Of a DNA stretch of 64,000 nucleotides, positions 1 to 9,952 are shown piece by piece. The stretch lies in assembly GCF_019966535.1 (NCBI RefSeq), contig NZ_JAIMID010000010.1:62001-126000 (forward strand), written 5' to 3'. The stretch's first letter is position 1. Every line of letters begins with the position of its first letter. The DNA is from Mesobacterium pallidum (lineage in GTDB: Bacteria; Pseudomonadota; Alphaproteobacteria; Rhodobacterales; Rhodobacteraceae). A model generated the notes under the pieces. That model was not told where the DNA came from, searched no databases, and worked only from the letters and a program-made list of their open reading frames with translations. The translations under genes were made by a program, and so were the position numbers.

Positions 1-1
1 C

Positions 2-325
2 TTCGTGCTGATGGCGACCGGGCTGGTTGCCCGGGCGGCAGGGCAGGGGCGGGCGGCGCTGGCCTTTGGCGCGGCGGGGCTGCTGTATCTTGTGGGCGGG
101 ATGATCCTGACCATGGCGGTCAACGTGCCGATGAACGAGGCGCTGGGCGCGACGGCCGTGCCAGAAAGCCGCGAGGCGGCCGAGTCGATCTGGCTGGCCT
201 ATTCGCCGCGCTGGCAGGTCTACAACATCGCGCGGACAATCGTGTCGGGGCTGTCGCTGCTGCTGTGCGGGCTGGGCGTCCTGGCGCTGGGCGCGGACGT
301 CAGGTCGCGGGTGGCGCCGGCCTGA
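2..325 (+). CDS. DUF1772-type membrane protein, 5' end cut by window
   Basis: The reading frame is open from the first bases, so the N-terminus lies outside the window. About 108 residues remain. Two hydrophobic segments are visible, near the start and again near the C-terminus. A short NVPMNEAL motif sits between them, followed by a W..YN.ART segment. This layout matches the DUF1772 (anthrone oxygenase-like) family of small four-helix membrane proteins, whose role in bacteria is generally unknown. The family assignment rests on these motifs only. It is transcribed convergently towards the NYN gene, with a hairpin terminator between them. Confidence 0.65.
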   Translation, partial: FVLMATGLVARAAGQGRAALAFGAAGLLYLVGGMILTMAVNVPMNEALGATAVPESREAAESIWLAYSPRWQVYNIARTIVSGLSLLLCGLGVLALGADVRSRVAPA

Positions 326-376
326 CGGACGGTCCGGTCCGCCAGGCGCCGGGATTGCAATTCACCCGCGTTAACC

Positions 377-407
377 AAAAAAGGGCCCCGGCATCACCGG
401 GGCCCTT
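377..407 (-). terminator. Rho-independent terminator of the NYN-domain gene
   Basis: A perfect 11-bp stem (AAGGGCCCCGG, 381-391, with CCGGGGCCCTT, 397-407) has a 5-nt loop. Read on the minus strand it is followed by six T residues (377-382 are A on the plus strand). It lies 15 bp past the stop codon of the NYN gene. It may also stop transcripts coming from the DUF1772 gene, although the T-run is poor in that direction. Confidence 0.85.
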
Positions 408-421
408 CTATCATGTGCGGC

Positions 422-1003
422 TCAGGAGCCCGTCGCGGCGACCCGCTCACCGCGGTCCGGGCGGTCGCTGGTGTCGCGCGGGGGCCGGCCGATGACCTCC
501 TTGAGGTCGTCGAGCTCGATGAAGTTGTCGGCCTGGCGGCGCAGTTCGTCGGCGATCATCGGCGGTTGGCTGCGGATGGTCGACACGACCGACACGCGCA
601 CGCCCTGGCGCTGCAGGCTCTCGACCAGCGGGCGGAAGTCGCCGTCGCCCGAGAACAGCACGATATGGTCGATCCGCGGAGCCAGCTCCATGGCGTCGAC
701 CGTCAGCTCGATGTCCATGTTGCCCTTGACCTTCCGGCGGCCCTGGCTGTCGGTGTATTCCTTCGCCGGCTTGGTCACCATGGTGAAGCCGTTGTAGTTC
801 AGCCAGTCGACCAGCGGACGGATCGGGGAATATTCCTCGTTGTCCAGCAGGGCCGTGTAGTAGAAAGCGCGGAGGAGTTTTCCGCGGCGCATGAACTCTC
901 CGCGCAGGAGCTTGTAATCGATGTCGAACCCGAGCGCCTTCGCGGCCGCGTAAAGGTTCGAACCATCGATGAACAGCGCCAGCCGTTCGTCCTTGTAAAA
1001 CAT
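422..1003 (-). CDS. NYN domain (PIN-like) ribonuclease-family protein, LabA/DUF88 type
   Basis: A 194-residue cytoplasmic protein of the NYN/LabA family, which belongs to the PIN-like nuclease fold and is thought to act on RNA. Acidic metal-binding positions are visible: LFIDGSN near residue 13, KGNMDIELTVDAM in the middle and LFSGDGDFRPLV further on. The ORF could start 20 codons upstream, but the ATG at 1003 is preceded by a good GGAAGGA ribosome site and gives the usual family N-terminus, so it was chosen. The gene is divergent from folK and has its own terminator. Its target is unknown. Confidence 0.85.
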   Translation of the reverse strand: MFYKDERLALFIDGSNLYAAAKALGFDIDYKLLRGEFMRRGKLLRAFYYTALLDNEEYSPIRPLVDWLNYNGFTMVTKPAKEYTDSQGRRKVKGNMDIELTVDAMELAPRIDHIVLFSGDGDFRPLVESLQRQGVRVSVVSTIRSQPPMIADELRRQADNFIELDDLKEVIGRPPRDTSDRPDRGERVAATGS

Positions 1004-1149
1004 CTTTTTCCTTCCGAAATACGCTTTACCAATGGGGATCCGTGAGTGAGTGGTGAGCGGCAAAGCGTGCCGTCAAACCTAGGAATATTTTCCCCGTGCG
1101 GCAAGTGTAGCAGGACGCGAATTGCCCGGCGAGTGTGGAGGGACGTATT

Positions 1150-1704
1150 TTGCAGAAGCTGTTGGCTTTCGGGGGAAATATTCCATCGGTTGCAGGTAAC
1201 CCTACGGAAACTATTTCGCGCGCCTTGCGTGAACTGGCAAAATACGGCGTGGTGATTCGCGCCCTGAGCCGGTTCTTTGAAACGCCCTGCTTCCCCGCGG
1301 GGGCCGGTCCGGATTACGTCAATGCGGCAGTCGAAGTGACTTTTGACGGCACGCCCGAAGCGCTTTTGGCCTGCCTGCACGCGGTCGAGGAAACCTTTGG
1401 CCGCAAGCGCGAAACGCGCTGGGGGATGCGCAGCCTCGATATCGACCTGCTGGCCTGGGGGGATCGGGTCCGCCCCGATGCCGACGGCTTTGACGCCTGG
1501 CGGAGCCTGACCCCCGAGGCGCAGCGCCTGCGCGCGCCCGAAGAGCTGATCCTGCCGCATCCGCGGATCCAGGACCGGGCCTTCGTGCTGGTGCCGCTGG
1601 CCGACATCGCGCGGGACTGGGTCCACCCGGTGCTGGGGCGCAGCGTCGCGCAGATGCTCGACGCCCTTGATTCCGAAGAGGTCGCAAGCGTCAAGCCGTT
1701 GTGA
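1150..1704 (+). CDS. folK: 2-amino-4-hydroxy-6-hydroxymethyldihydropteridine pyrophosphokinase
   Basis: FolK transfers pyrophosphate from ATP to 6-hydroxymethyl-7,8-dihydropterin in cytoplasmic folate synthesis. The AFGGN segment at the N-terminus, [10 protein letters not shown], the [19 protein letters not shown] block (basic loop plus Asp residues for ATP and metal) and [16 protein letters not shown] are characteristic of HPPK. I chose the TTG at 1150 because GGAGGG at 1137-1142 sits at correct spacing and the protein then begins [14 protein letters not shown] start at 1135 would lie on top of that ribosome site. The product is 184 residues, normal for the family. It stands directly upstream of rpoZ. 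Confidence 0.9.
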   Translation: MQKLLAFGGNIPSVAGNPTETISRALRELAKYGVVIRALSRFFETPCFPAGAGPDYVNAAVEVTFDGTPEALLACLHAVEETFGRKRETRWGMRSLDIDLLAWGDRVRPDADGFDAWRSLTPEAQRLRAPEELILPHPRIQDRAFVLVPLADIARDWVHPVLGRSVAQMLDALDSEEVASVKPL

Positions 1705-1793
1705 AGGCCCGTGATTCTCCGGTTGCATCCGGGCCGGTTCCGCTATATGCAGGGTCGTTCATCAGGCCCCTGTTCCCAATCCCGGAGATCCCC

Positions 1794-2147
1794 ATGGCAC
1801 GCGTGACCGTAGAAGACTGCGTCGACAAGGTTCCGAACCGTTTCGAGCTGGTGATGCTGGCCGCCCACCGGGCGCGCGAGATCTCGTCGGGGGCGCCGCT
1901 GACCGTGGACCGCGACAACGACAAGAACCCGGTCGTGTCGCTGCGCGAGATCGCCGAGGAAACCCAGACCGCCGACGACCTGCGCGAGCGCCTGATCGAG
2001 TCGAACCAGACCCAGATCGAGGTCGACGAGCCGGAAGACGACTCCATGGCTCTGCTGATGGGCGCCGAGCAGGACAAGCCGGCCGATGACGACATGAGCG
2101 AGGAAAAGCTCCTGCGGGCGCTGATGGAGGCACAGGGGCAGGGCTGA
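1794..2147 (+). CDS. rpoZ: RNA polymerase omega subunit
   Basis: The omega subunit (117 residues) helps fold and assemble beta-prime in RNA polymerase. MARVTVEDC and the [16 protein letters not shown] helix are the diagnostic omega N-terminal motifs. The acidic C-terminal tail is typical of alphaproteobacterial omegas. The ATG at 1794 follows GGAG; a longer ORF upstream has no family similarity. The gene precedes the (p)ppGpp synthetase/hydrolase gene by 36 bp, the same pairing as rpoZ-spoT in many proteobacteria. Confidence 0.95.
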   Translation: MARVTVEDCVDKVPNRFELVMLAAHRAREISSGAPLTVDRDNDKNPVVSLREIAEETQTADDLRERLIESNQTQIEVDEPEDDSMALLMGAEQDKPADDDMSEEKLLRALMEAQGQG

Positions 2148-2183
2148 GCCCGCCTTTGATCCCAGGGGGTTGAACGACAGATC

Positions 2184-4316
2184 ATGCTCGCGGCCGACGA
2201 CCTGATCGCACTGGTCGAGAATTACAATCCCCGAACCGACAAGGCCCTGATCCGGCGCGCCTACGACTATGGGCGCGCCATGCACGAGGGCCAGTTCCGC
2301 CAGTCGGGCGAACCCTATTTCAGCCATCCCGTCGCCGTCGCCGCCCTGCTGACCGAGCAGCGGCTTGACGACGCGACCCTCGTGACCGCGCTGCTGCACG
2401 ACACGATCGAGGACACCCGCTCGACCTTTTCCGAGGTCGAGGCGCTGTTCGGCGCCGACATCGCCTCGCTGGTCGACGGGGTGACCAAGCTGACCAACCT
2501 GCAGCTCTCCTCGACCCAGACCAAGCAGGCCGAGAACTTCCGCAAGCTCTTCATGGCCATGTCCAAGGACCTGCGGGTGATCCTGGTCAAGCTGGCCGAC
2601 CGGCTGCACAACATGCGCACGATCAAGTCGATGCGGCATGAAAAGCAGGTGCAGAAAAGCCGCGAGACGATGGACATCTACGCCCCGCTTGCCGGCCGGA
2701 TGGGCATGCAGTGGATGCGCGAAGAACTCGAGGATCTCGCCTTCGCGGTGCTGAACCCCGAGGGGCGGCAGTCGATCATGCGCCGTTTCGTCACCCTTCA
2801 GCGCGAAACCGGCGACGTGGTGCAGCGCATCACCCGCGACATGCGCAAGGAACTGGACGACGCGCAGATCGACGCCGAGGTCTACGGGCGCGCCAAGAAG
2901 CCCTATTCGATCTGGCGCAAGATGCAGGAAAAGGAGCTGGCCTTTTCCCGCCTGTCGGACATCTACGGCTTTCGCGTCATCACCAAGACCGAACGCGATT
3001 GCTACGCCGCGCTGGGGGTGATCCACCAGCGATGGCGCGCCGTGCCGGGGCGGTTCAAGGATTACATCAGCCAGCCCAAGTCGAACGGCTACCGCTCGAT
3101 CCACACCACCGTGTCGGGCCGCGACGGCAAGCGGGTCGAGGTGCAGATCCGCACCCGACAGATGCATGACGTGGCCGAGGCAGGCGTGGCCGCCCATTGG
3201 TCCTACCGCGACGGCGTGCTGTCCGAGAACCCCTTTGCCGTCGATCCCACGCGCTGGATCAACTCGCTGACCGAGCAATTCGTGGGCGAGGAGGATCACG
3301 AGGATTTCCTCGAGGCCGTGAAGCTCGAGATGTATTCCGACCAGGTGTTCTGCTTTACCCCCAAGGGCGACGTGATCAAGCTGCCCAAGGGCGCGACGCC
3401 GCTGGATTACGCCTATGCCATCCACACCCGGATCGGGTCGGGCTGCGTGGGCGCCAAGGTGGACGGGCTGCGGGTGCCGCTCTGGACGCGGCTGCGCAAC
3501 GGCCAGTCGGTCGAGATCATAACGGCGCAGGGCCAGGTGCCGCAGGCGACCTGGCTCGACATCGCGGCGACGGGCAAGGCCAAGACCGCGATCCGCCGCG
3601 CGCTGCGCGAGGCCGACCGCGAACGCTACATCAAGCTGGGGCGCGAGCTGGCGCGCTCGGCCTTCGAGCACGTGGGCCAGAAGGCGACAGACAAGACGCT
3701 CGAGACCGCCGCGCGGCACCTGCGCCTCGGGTCAGCCAAGGAAGTGCTGGCGCGGCTCGGCTCGGCCGAGATCACCTCGACCGAGGTGGTGGAGGCGGTC
3801 TACCCGAACCTCGTCCACGACACCCGCGACACGGTGCCCAAACAGCGCGCTGTCATCGGCCTGGGCGAAGGGCAAAGCTTTGACCGCGCCCCCTGTTGCG
3901 AACCCCTGCCGGGTGAGCGTATCGTGGGCATCACGGAACGCGGCCGCGGAGTCGTGGTCCATGCCATCGATTGCGAGGCGCTGGCCGAATACGAGGACGA
4001 GCCCGACCGCTGGCTCGACCTGCACTGGCAGCCCGGCACCCATGCCGCCGTCTACGACATGACCATCGACCTGACCATCGGCAATGACGCGGGCGTCCTG
4101 GGACGGATTTGCACATTGATCGGCGAGCGCAAGGCCAATATCTCGAACCTCGAGTTCATAGACCGGAAACCGGACTTTTACCGCCTGCTGATACATGTCG
4201 AGCTGAGGGACATCGAGCAGTTGCACACGCTCATGACCGCGCTCGAGGCGGAAAGCGATGTCGCGGCGGTCGAACGCTTCCGCGATCCGCTGCGCATCAA
4301 GGGCGACCGGGTCTGA
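2184..4316 (+). CDS. rsh: Bifunctional (p)ppGpp synthetase/hydrolase (Rel/SpoT homologue)
   Basis: A 710-residue long RSH enzyme that makes and degrades the alarmone (p)ppGpp. Domains in order: HD hydrolase (FSHPVAVAALL with His48, LLHDTIEDT with His72-Asp73 near 70-78), the RelA/SpoT synthetase (YSIWRKMQEK to GYRSIHTTV, about 230-330), TGS (DQVFCFTPKGDVIKLPKG, about 390-450), and a C-terminal ACT domain (about 630-705). An intact HD box and an intact synthetase imply both activities. It is the only RSH in the window and follows rpoZ, probably in one operon. Confidence 0.95.
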   Translation: MLAADDLIALVENYNPRTDKALIRRAYDYGRAMHEGQFRQSGEPYFSHPVAVAALLTEQRLDDATLVTALLHDTIEDTRSTFSEVEALFGADIASLVDGVTKLTNLQLSSTQTKQAENFRKLFMAMSKDLRVILVKLADRLHNMRTIKSMRHEKQVQKSRETMDIYAPLAGRMGMQWMREELEDLAFAVLNPEGRQSIMRRFVTLQRETGDVVQRITRDMRKELDDAQIDAEVYGRAKKPYSIWRKMQEKELAFSRLSDIYGFRVITKTERDCYAALGVIHQRWRAVPGRFKDYISQPKSNGYRSIHTTVSGRDGKRVEVQIRTRQMHDVAEAGVAAHWSYRDGVLSENPFAVDPTRWINSLTEQFVGEEDHEDFLEAVKLEMYSDQVFCFTPKGDVIKLPKGATPLDYAYAIHTRIGSGCVGAKVDGLRVPLWTRLRNGQSVEIITAQGQVPQATWLDIAATGKAKTAIRRALREADRERYIKLGRELARSAFEHVGQKATDKTLETAARHLRLGSAKEVLARLGSAEITSTEVVEAVYPNLVHDTRDTVPKQRAVIGLGEGQSFDRAPCCEPLPGERIVGITERGRGVVVHAIDCEALAEYEDEPDRWLDLHWQPGTHAAVYDMTIDLTIGNDAGVLGRICTLIGERKANISNLEFIDRKPDFYRLLIHVELRDIEQLHTLMTALEAESDVAAVERFRDPLRIKGDRV

Positions 4317-4367
4317 CGGCACAATCGCACGCGCCCTCGGGCGCCGACAGGGAAAGGACCTAGACCG

Positions 4368-5027
4368 GTGGTTTTCAAGCGACGCGACAGACGCCCGCTG
4401 TGGAAGGCCGCCGCGCATCTGGTCTATCCCAAGGGCGGCTGGACCCGCGCCTTTTACTACGTCAAGCACCGGCTGAACCGGCTGCCCGGCAGCCCCGAAC
4501 GCATCGGGCGCGGCATCTGGGCCGGGGTCTTTACCACCTTCACCCCGTTCTACGGGCTGCATTTCGTGGTCGCGGCGCTGCTGGCGCGGGTCATGCAGGG
4601 CAACATCTTTGCCGCGCTGCTGGGGACGTTCTTTGGCAACCCGCTGACCTATGTGCCGATCGGGGTGGTCTCGCTCAAGACCGGGCACTGGCTGCTGGGC
4701 ATCCACGGCCACCCGGATGTGGAGCGCTCGCTTGGCGGCAAGTTCCTCGATGCGGGCGACGATCTTTGGCACAATTTCACCGCCATCTTCACCGATGCGA
4801 CGATGGATTGGCACCAGCTGGGCATCTTCTACCAGGAGGTGTTCTATCCCTACATGATCGGCGGGCTGATCCCCGGCATTGTCACCGCCAGCATCGCCTA
4901 TTACCTGTCGGTGCCGGTGATCCGGGCCTACCAGAACCGCCGCAAGGGCACGCTCAAGGCGCGGCTGGCCAAGCTGAACAAGCTCAAGAAAGGGCCGCTG
5001 GCCAAGGCCGACAAGCCCGGCGAATAG
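4368..5027 (+). CDS. DUF2062 membrane protein
   Basis: A 219-residue inner-membrane protein. The [18 protein letters not shown] segment and [11 protein letters not shown] are typical of DUF2062, followed by further hydrophobic helices and a strongly basic C-terminal tail of about 40 residues. The start is GTG at 4368 with GGAAAGGA upstream. In this family of bacteria it regularly sits between rsh and pdxJ. Its function is not known. Confidence 0.85.
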   Translation: MVFKRRDRRPLWKAAAHLVYPKGGWTRAFYYVKHRLNRLPGSPERIGRGIWAGVFTTFTPFYGLHFVVAALLARVMQGNIFAALLGTFFGNPLTYVPIGVVSLKTGHWLLGIHGHPDVERSLGGKFLDAGDDLWHNFTAIFTDATMDWHQLGIFYQEVFYPYMIGGLIPGIVTASIAYYLSVPVIRAYQNRRKGTLKARLAKLNKLKKGPLAKADKPGE

Positions 5028-5091
5028 CGGTTGGACTCGGGGCCCGGTCCCCGTAGTGTTTGATCAAATTCGACCCGCGAGAGACAGATCC

Positions 5092-5844
5092 ATGACCACC
5101 TTTGCTGGCCGCCTGCGCCTTGGCGTGAACATCGACCACGTGGCCACCGTGCGCAACGCCCGCGGCGGCGCCGTGCCGGACCCGATCCGCGCCGCCAAGC
5201 TGGCCGAAGAGGCCGGCGCCGACGGCATCACCGCCCACCTGCGCGAAGACCGCCGGCATATCTCGGATGCCGATATCGAGGGGCTGGTCGCCACGCTGAG
5301 CGTCCCGCTGAACTTCGAGATGGCCGCCACCCCCGAGATGCAGGCCATCGCCCTGCGTCACAAGCCGCACGCCGTCTGCATCGTCCCCGAAAAGCGCGAG
5401 GAGCGGACGACCGAGGGAGGGCTGGAGGTCGCGCGCGAGGAAAACCGCCTGGCACATTTCATCGCGCCCCTGCGCGAGGCCGGCAGCCGGGTGTCGATCT
5501 TCATCGCCGCCGACCGGCGCCAGATCGAGGCGGCGCATCGCATCGGCGCCCAGGTGATCGAGCTGCACACCGGTGCCTATTGCGACGCCCATGCCGAGGG
5601 CCGGTTCGACGACCGCGACCGCGAGCTTGACGCCCTGCGCGAGATGTCGGCCTTTGCCCATTCGCTCGGCCTCGAGGTCCATGCCGGCCACGGGCTGACC
5701 TACGACACCGTGCAGCCCGTCGCGGCCTTTCCGGAAGTGATGGAGCTGAACATCGGCCATTACCTGATCGGAGAGGCGATCTTTCGCGGGCTCGACGCGA
5801 GCATCCGCGAGATGCGCCGCCTGATGGACGAGGCCCGGGCCTGA
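5092..5844 (+). CDS. pdxJ: Pyridoxine 5'-phosphate synthase
   Basis: PdxJ condenses 3-amino-2-oxopropyl phosphate with 1-deoxyxylulose 5-phosphate to give pyridoxine 5'-phosphate, the last ring-forming step of vitamin B6 synthesis. [17 protein letters not shown] at the N-terminus, [13 protein letters not shown], the [17 protein letters not shown] loop and [23 protein letters not shown] are the family signatures. The 250-residue length is normal. The ATG at 5092 gives the canonical N-terminus. It is followed after 25 bp by a small membrane protein gene. Confidence 0.95.
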   Translation: MTTFAGRLRLGVNIDHVATVRNARGGAVPDPIRAAKLAEEAGADGITAHLREDRRHISDADIEGLVATLSVPLNFEMAATPEMQAIALRHKPHAVCIVPEKREERTTEGGLEVAREENRLAHFIAPLREAGSRVSIFIAADRRQIEAAHRIGAQVIELHTGAYCDAHAEGRFDDRDRELDALREMSAFAHSLGLEVHAGHGLTYDTVQPVAAFPEVMELNIGHYLIGEAIFRGLDASIREMRRLMDEARA

Positions 5845-5869
5845 CGCGCCCCCGGAACCGGAGAGAGAC

Positions 5870-6301
5870 ATGCAGCTGAACTTCGTGCGCTACGGCCTCA
5901 CCTACATCCTCGCGGTTGCGGGGCTGACATTGGTGTCGATCCTGATGATCCGGTATCTCGGCATCGACTTCCCCTCGGGCGCGGCCTCGGTCATCCCGCC
6001 GATGGCGGCGGCGCTGCTGGAAGGCCAGCGCATCGGCCGCAGCGTGACCGAGATGCCCGCCAACGGCGTGCTCTGGCAGGCGGCGGGCAAGGCGACGGCG
6101 CTGGTGGCGGTGCTGAACCTCGTGCTGCTTTACGCGGTCAGCTTCCTGCCCGGCATCGGCGCGGTGCTGGCGCAGATCCCGCCCGGGCTGCTGACGCTCA
6201 TCGCGGCGGTGCTGCTGGTCGTCGTGCTCTGGATCAACTGGTGGTTCCTGCGCCTTGGCATCAAGAACGAGCTGAAGGCCGCGAAGGGGCGCAAGGGATG
6301 A
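5870..6301 (+). CDS. ABZJ_00895-like small membrane protein
   Basis: A 143-residue protein with about four transmembrane segments (near residues 8-27, 37-47, 70-92 and 100-130) and a short basic C-terminus. It resembles the ABZJ_00895 family of uncharacterised membrane proteins by length and topology; this is a tentative match. Its stop codon overlaps the next start (ATGA at 6298), so it is translationally coupled to the exported protein downstream. Confidence 0.7.
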   Translation: MQLNFVRYGLTYILAVAGLTLVSILMIRYLGIDFPSGAASVIPPMAAALLEGQRIGRSVTEMPANGVLWQAAGKATALVAVLNLVLLYAVSFLPGIGAVLAQIPPGLLTLIAAVLLVVVLWINWWFLRLGIKNELKAAKGRKG

Positions 6302-6735
6302 TCCGCTTCGCCGCCGCCCTGGCGCTGGCCCCCGTCCTTGCCCAGGCGCAGGAGGTGCAGCCCTGCGACTGGCAGGCCAGCGCCTGGAACCTCGCCGAGC
6401 CGTGGGAGGAGAACATCCGCACCTTCGCCAATGGCGCGGTGCGCCTGGCGCTGCTCGACACGATCGAACCGGCAGCGGCGGCCTTTCACCTGTTGATCCT
6501 GTCCCCGCCCTATGCCGAGCTTGGCGACCGCCAGTGCCGCACCATCGGCTACCAGGGCGCGGGCTTTTCCGGCGCGGATTTCGCAGCGCTGACGGCGGGG
6601 TACGACCCGGCCGTCGGGCTGATCTTTACCCTGCCGGTGCAGGTCTACGACGCGGACACCGCCGGTTTCGTCGGCCGCGCCTTGCGGGTCACCCTGAACC
6701 AGGCGACCGGCGCCATCGGGACCGCGCTGCAATGA
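6298..6735 (+). CDS. Small exported protein of unknown function
   Basis: A 145-residue protein with a signal peptide (hydrophobic run then ALAQAQ, cleavage near residue 18). Two Cys residues in the mature part (in QPCDW and RQCRT) could form a disulfide in the periplasm. No family was recognised. It overlaps its upstream neighbour by ATGA at 6298 and the downstream acpS by ATGA at 6732, so it belongs to the pdxJ-acpS transcript. Confidence 0.75.
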   Translation: MIRFAAALALAPVLAQAQEVQPCDWQASAWNLAEPWEENIRTFANGAVRLALLDTIEPAAAAFHLLILSPPYAELGDRQCRTIGYQGAGFSGADFAALTAGYDPAVGLIFTLPVQVYDADTAGFVGRALRVTLNQATGAIGTALQ

Positions 6736-7136
6736 TCCTGGGCATCGGCACCGACCTTGCCAATATCGAGCGGATCGAAGGCACACTCGCCAAGTTCGGC
6801 GACCGCTTCCGCAACCGCGTCTTTACGGAAACCGAGCAGCGCAAGGCCGCCCGCCGGGCCGAAGAGGCCAGCACCTATGCCAAGCGCTGGGCGGCGAAAG
6901 AGGCCTGTTCCAAGGCGCTGGGCACCGGCCTTGCCATGGGCATCGCCTGGAAGGACATGGCCGTCACCAACCTGCGCACCGGCCAGCCCGTGATGACCGT
7001 CACCGGCTGGGCCGAAAAGCGACTGGCCGAGATGACCCCGCCGGGGTTTGAGGCGATCATCCACGTTACCCTGACCGACGATCACCCCTGGGCGCAGGCC
7101 TTCGTGGTGATCGAGGCCCGGCCGATACAGGCGTGA
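6732..7136 (+). CDS. acpS: Holo-[acyl-carrier-protein] synthase
   Basis: AcpS attaches the 4'-phosphopantetheine arm of CoA to acyl carrier protein. MILGIGTDL (metal-binding Asp8) and [16 protein letters not shown] (Glu57) are the two signature motifs. At 134 residues it has normal length. The start overlaps the preceding stop as ATGA. It lies in the usual alphaproteobacterial order pdxJ-acpS-lepB-rnc-era. Confidence 0.95.
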   Translation: MILGIGTDLANIERIEGTLAKFGDRFRNRVFTETEQRKAARRAEEASTYAKRWAAKEACSKALGTGLAMGIAWKDMAVTNLRTGQPVMTVTGWAEKRLAEMTPPGFEAIIHVTLTDDHPWAQAFVVIEARPIQA

Positions 7137-7217
7137 CGGGGCGGCCTGCCTTGACTCCCCGCCGCCCGCCCCGCATGTAGCGATCCAAACCGCACAAGAC
7201 CCGAAACGGAGACGAGA

Positions 7218-8078
7218 ATGGCGGACGAGGCCAAGCAGGGCAACGCGATCCTGGAGACCATCAAGACCATCGTCTGGGCGCTGGTCATCGCGGGCGTGTT
7301 CCGCACCCTGTTCTTCCAGCCGTTCTGGATTCCGTCCGGGTCGATGAAGGACACGCTGCTGATCGGCGATTTCCTGTTCGTCAACAAGATGGCCTATGGC
7401 TATTCCTACGCCTCCTGCCCCTCGGTCATCATCCCGCGCTTCGGCGTGAACGTGGATGCCGAGGATCTCTGCGGCTTCCTGCGCTCGGACGACGAGACCG
7501 TGGCCGCGACCGGCGGCGGGCGCCTCTTCGGCGGTGAGCCCGAGCGGGGCGATGTCGTCGTCTTCCGCCACCCGGTGACGGGGCGCGATTTCATCAAGCG
7601 GCTGATCGGTCTGCCGGGCGACAAGGTGCAGATGCAGAACGGCGTGCTGTTCCTCAATGGCCAGGCGGTGCAGGTGCAGCCCGACGGCACCTTCGAGGAA
7701 GTGATGGAGCCGCAGGGCTCGCAGCGCTCCATGCCGCGCTGCATGAACGGCCCGGTGGGGCAGGGCGGCATCTGCATCAAGGAAAAGGCGGTCGAGACGC
7801 TGCCCGGCGGCACCTCGCATTCCATCCTGAACATCGGCCCGCAGGGTGCCGACAACACGCCCGTCTACACCGTGCCGGCGGGGCATTACTTCTTCATGGG
7901 CGACAACCGCGACAATTCCACCGACTCGCGGTTCCCGCAGAACGTCGGCGGTGTCGGTTTCGTGCCCTATGACAACCTGATCGGCCGCGCCGACCGGGTG
8001 ATGTTCTCGTCCGCGGGCCGCTCGATGCTGTTCTTCTGGACCTGGCGCGGTGACAGGTTCTTCGAAAAGATCGAGTGA
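7218..8078 (+). CDS. lepB: Signal peptidase I
   Basis: LepB removes signal peptides from exported proteins at the outer face of the inner membrane. An N-terminal transmembrane helix (about residues 13-32) is followed by [10 protein letters not shown] with nucleophile Ser42, then [11 protein letters not shown] with general base Lys127, and [11 protein letters not shown] (box E). At 286 residues it is normal for alphaproteobacteria. It is followed one base later by rnc. Confidence 0.95.
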   Translation: MADEAKQGNAILETIKTIVWALVIAGVFRTLFFQPFWIPSGSMKDTLLIGDFLFVNKMAYGYSYASCPSVIIPRFGVNVDAEDLCGFLRSDDETVAATGGGRLFGGEPERGDVVVFRHPVTGRDFIKRLIGLPGDKVQMQNGVLFLNGQAVQVQPDGTFEEVMEPQGSQRSMPRCMNGPVGQGGICIKEKAVETLPGGTSHSILNIGPQGADNTPVYTVPAGHYFFMGDNRDNSTDSRFPQNVGGVGFVPYDNLIGRADRVMFSSAGRSMLFFWTWRGDRFFEKIE

Positions 8079-8079
8079 C

Positions 8080-8757
8080 GTGAAGCTCGGGTCGGATCTC
8101 AGAGCCCTCGAAGGCCGGATCGGGCACCAGTTTGCCCGGCCGGACCTGCTTGTGCAGGCGGTCACCCACAATTCCGTCGCCTCGGCCACCCGCGAGGACT
8201 ACCAGCGGCTCGAGTTCCTGGGCGACCGCGTGCTGGGCCTCGTCATGGCCGAGGCGCTGCTGGAACACGACCGCAGCGCGACCGAAGGTCAGCTGGCCCC
8301 GCGCTACAACGCCCTTGTCCGCAAGGAGGCCTGCGCCGAGGTCGCCCGCGACATCGGCCTGGGCGAGGTGCTGAAACTCGGCCGGTCCGAGATGATGACC
8401 GGCGGGCGGCGCAAGCTGGCCCTGCTGGGTGACGCGATGGAGGCGCTGATCGCCGCCGTCTACCTCGATGCCGGCTTCGCGCCGGCCAAGGCGATGGTGC
8501 TGCGGCTTTGGGGCAAGCGCATCGAGACCGCCGAGGACCGCGCGCTCGATCCCAAGACCGCGTTGCAGGAATGGGCCCAGGCCCGCAAGATGCCGCCGCC
8601 CGATTACATCGTCCTATCGCGCGAGGGGCCTGACCACGCGCCCGTCTTCCGCATCAAGGCCCGCCTGCAGAACGGCAAGGAGGCCGAGGCCACCGCCGCC
8701 AGCAAGCGCAAGGCCGAACAGGCCGCGGCCGAGGCTTTGTTGAAGGTGCTCATGTGA
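8080..8757 (+). CDS. rnc: Ribonuclease III
   Basis: RNase III cleaves double-stranded RNA in rRNA processing. The catalytic signature [14 protein letters not shown] starts near residue 41, and a second acidic site is [20 protein letters not shown]-terminal dsRNA-binding domain ends in [17 protein letters not shown] chose the GTG at 8080, one base after the lepB stop, giving 225 residues. A GTG at 8050 inside lepB is also possible. The stop overlaps the next start as GTGA. Confidence 0.93.
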   Translation: MKLGSDLRALEGRIGHQFARPDLLVQAVTHNSVASATREDYQRLEFLGDRVLGLVMAEALLEHDRSATEGQLAPRYNALVRKEACAEVARDIGLGEVLKLGRSEMMTGGRRKLALLGDAMEALIAAVYLDAGFAPAKAMVLRLWGKRIETAEDRALDPKTALQEWAQARKMPPPDYIVLSREGPDHAPVFRIKARLQNGKEAEATAASKRKAEQAAAEALLKVLM

Positions 8758-9026
8758 ACATCGGCACATCCGACCCGCTGTGGACCGTGGTGGCCGAATA
8801 CGAGGGGTGCACCTACGTCTCGCAATGCCATGCCGAAGCGGTCGAGGATGCCTGCGTGCTCTGGATCAGCTCGGAACACGACTGGCTGCCCAGCCAGCCG
8901 GATGGCGATTACCTGGACATGCCCGAACCGTTGGAGCATTCGGCCAACGTCTGGTGTGCCAGCATCCTGACACGGGACGAGGACATGATCCTGCTGCACC
9001 TTATCCGCACGGCGACCCCGTCATGA
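8754..9026 (+). CDS. Small acidic conserved-looking protein, unknown function
   Basis: A 90-residue acidic protein with four Cys residues and no membrane segment. No family was recognised. Support for it being real comes from position: its GTG start overlaps the rnc stop (GTGA) and its own stop overlaps the next start (ATGA at 9023), so it is coupled on both sides. It could be a small cytoplasmic accessory protein; nothing in the sequence says more. Confidence 0.65.
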   Translation: MNIGTSDPLWTVVAEYEGCTYVSQCHAEAVEDACVLWISSEHDWLPSQPDGDYLDMPEPLEHSANVWCASILTRDEDMILLHLIRTATPS

Positions 9027-9949
9027 CCACGCCCGCGGGGCGGCCCGCGCTGGGCATCCTCTTCATCCTCGGGGCGACCTTCCTTTTGGCCCTGTCGGAC
9101 GTGGCGACCAAGACCCTGACGATGCGCTACCCGGTGCCGATCGTCGGGGCCGGGCGCTACGGCATCAGCCTTTTGCTGCTGCTGATCCTGCTCTACCCTC
9201 GACACCGCGCGCGGCTGTGGCACACCAACCGCAGCTGGCTGGTGCTGGTCCGGGCGCTGGCGCTGACCGCCGGATCGCTTTGCATGGGTCTCGCGCTGCG
9301 CCACATGCCGGTGGGCGAGACGGTGGCGATCTTCTTTCTCGCGCCCTTCGGGGTGCTGCTGCTCTCGGCCCCGCTGCTGGGCGAAAAGGTGTCGCTGCCC
9401 GGCTGGATCGCCGCCAGCCTCGGCTTTGCCGGCATACTGCTGATCGTGCGGCCGGGCAATGGCCTCGACCCCGTCGGCGTGGTCTTTGCCCTGCTGAACG
9501 CGCTGGCGATCACGGTGTACTTCCTGCTGACGCGCCTGCTGTCGCGGACCGAGACGACCGAGGCGATGTTGTTCCACGTCACCCTTGTCGGCGCCGTGGC
9601 CTTTGCGGTCATGGCCTTGGCCGGTGGCTCCGGGCCCATGCCGGGGCTGGCCGACTGGGGACTGATCGCGCTGCTGGGCGGGCTGGCGACGGGCGGTCAC
9701 TTCCTGATGACGGCGGCCTACCGCGAGGCGCCGCCGTCGCTGCTGGCGCCGATCAACTACGTCCATATCGTCTGGGCGACCGCCTTTGGCTGGCTGTTCT
9801 TTGCCCATGTCCCCGATCGCTACAGTCTGGTCGGCATGGGCATGGTCTCGGTCGCCGGCGCCGGGCTGGCGCTTTGGACCCATCGGCAGGGCCGCCGGGC
9901 GCGCCGCGCCGCCGCGCTGGCCGCCGCCCGCACGCCCGAGGCACCCTGA
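9023..9949 (+). CDS. EamA/DMT-superfamily permease, copy 1
   Basis: A 308-residue inner-membrane protein with about ten transmembrane segments and two EamA repeats (ALSDVATKTL near the N-terminus and a second repeat starting about residue 155). The family exports or imports small metabolites; the substrate is not readable from sequence. It starts at an ATGA overlap with the small protein upstream. A second EamA gene follows after 3 bp and the two resemble each other in layout, suggesting duplication. Confidence 0.85.
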   Translation: MTTPAGRPALGILFILGATFLLALSDVATKTLTMRYPVPIVGAGRYGISLLLLLILLYPRHRARLWHTNRSWLVLVRALALTAGSLCMGLALRHMPVGETVAIFFLAPFGVLLLSAPLLGEKVSLPGWIAASLGFAGILLIVRPGNGLDPVGVVFALLNALAITVYFLLTRLLSRTETTEAMLFHVTLVGAVAFAVMALAGGSGPMPGLADWGLIALLGGLATGGHFLMTAAYREAPPSLLAPINYVHIVWATAFGWLFFAHVPDRYSLVGMGMVSVAGAGLALWTHRQGRRARRAAALAAARTPEAP

Positions 9950-9952
9950 CCC

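Noticed and set aside
1743..3719. Long minus-strand reading frame of 658 codons
   Set aside because: It is antisense to rpoZ and rsh; its composition (His, Gly, Arg, Val rich) is the usual mirror of GC-rich coding DNA.
2184..4316. Possibility that rsh is a monofunctional RelA
   Set aside because: Both the HD-box (His72-Asp73) and the synthetase motifs are intact, so a bifunctional enzyme is the simpler call.
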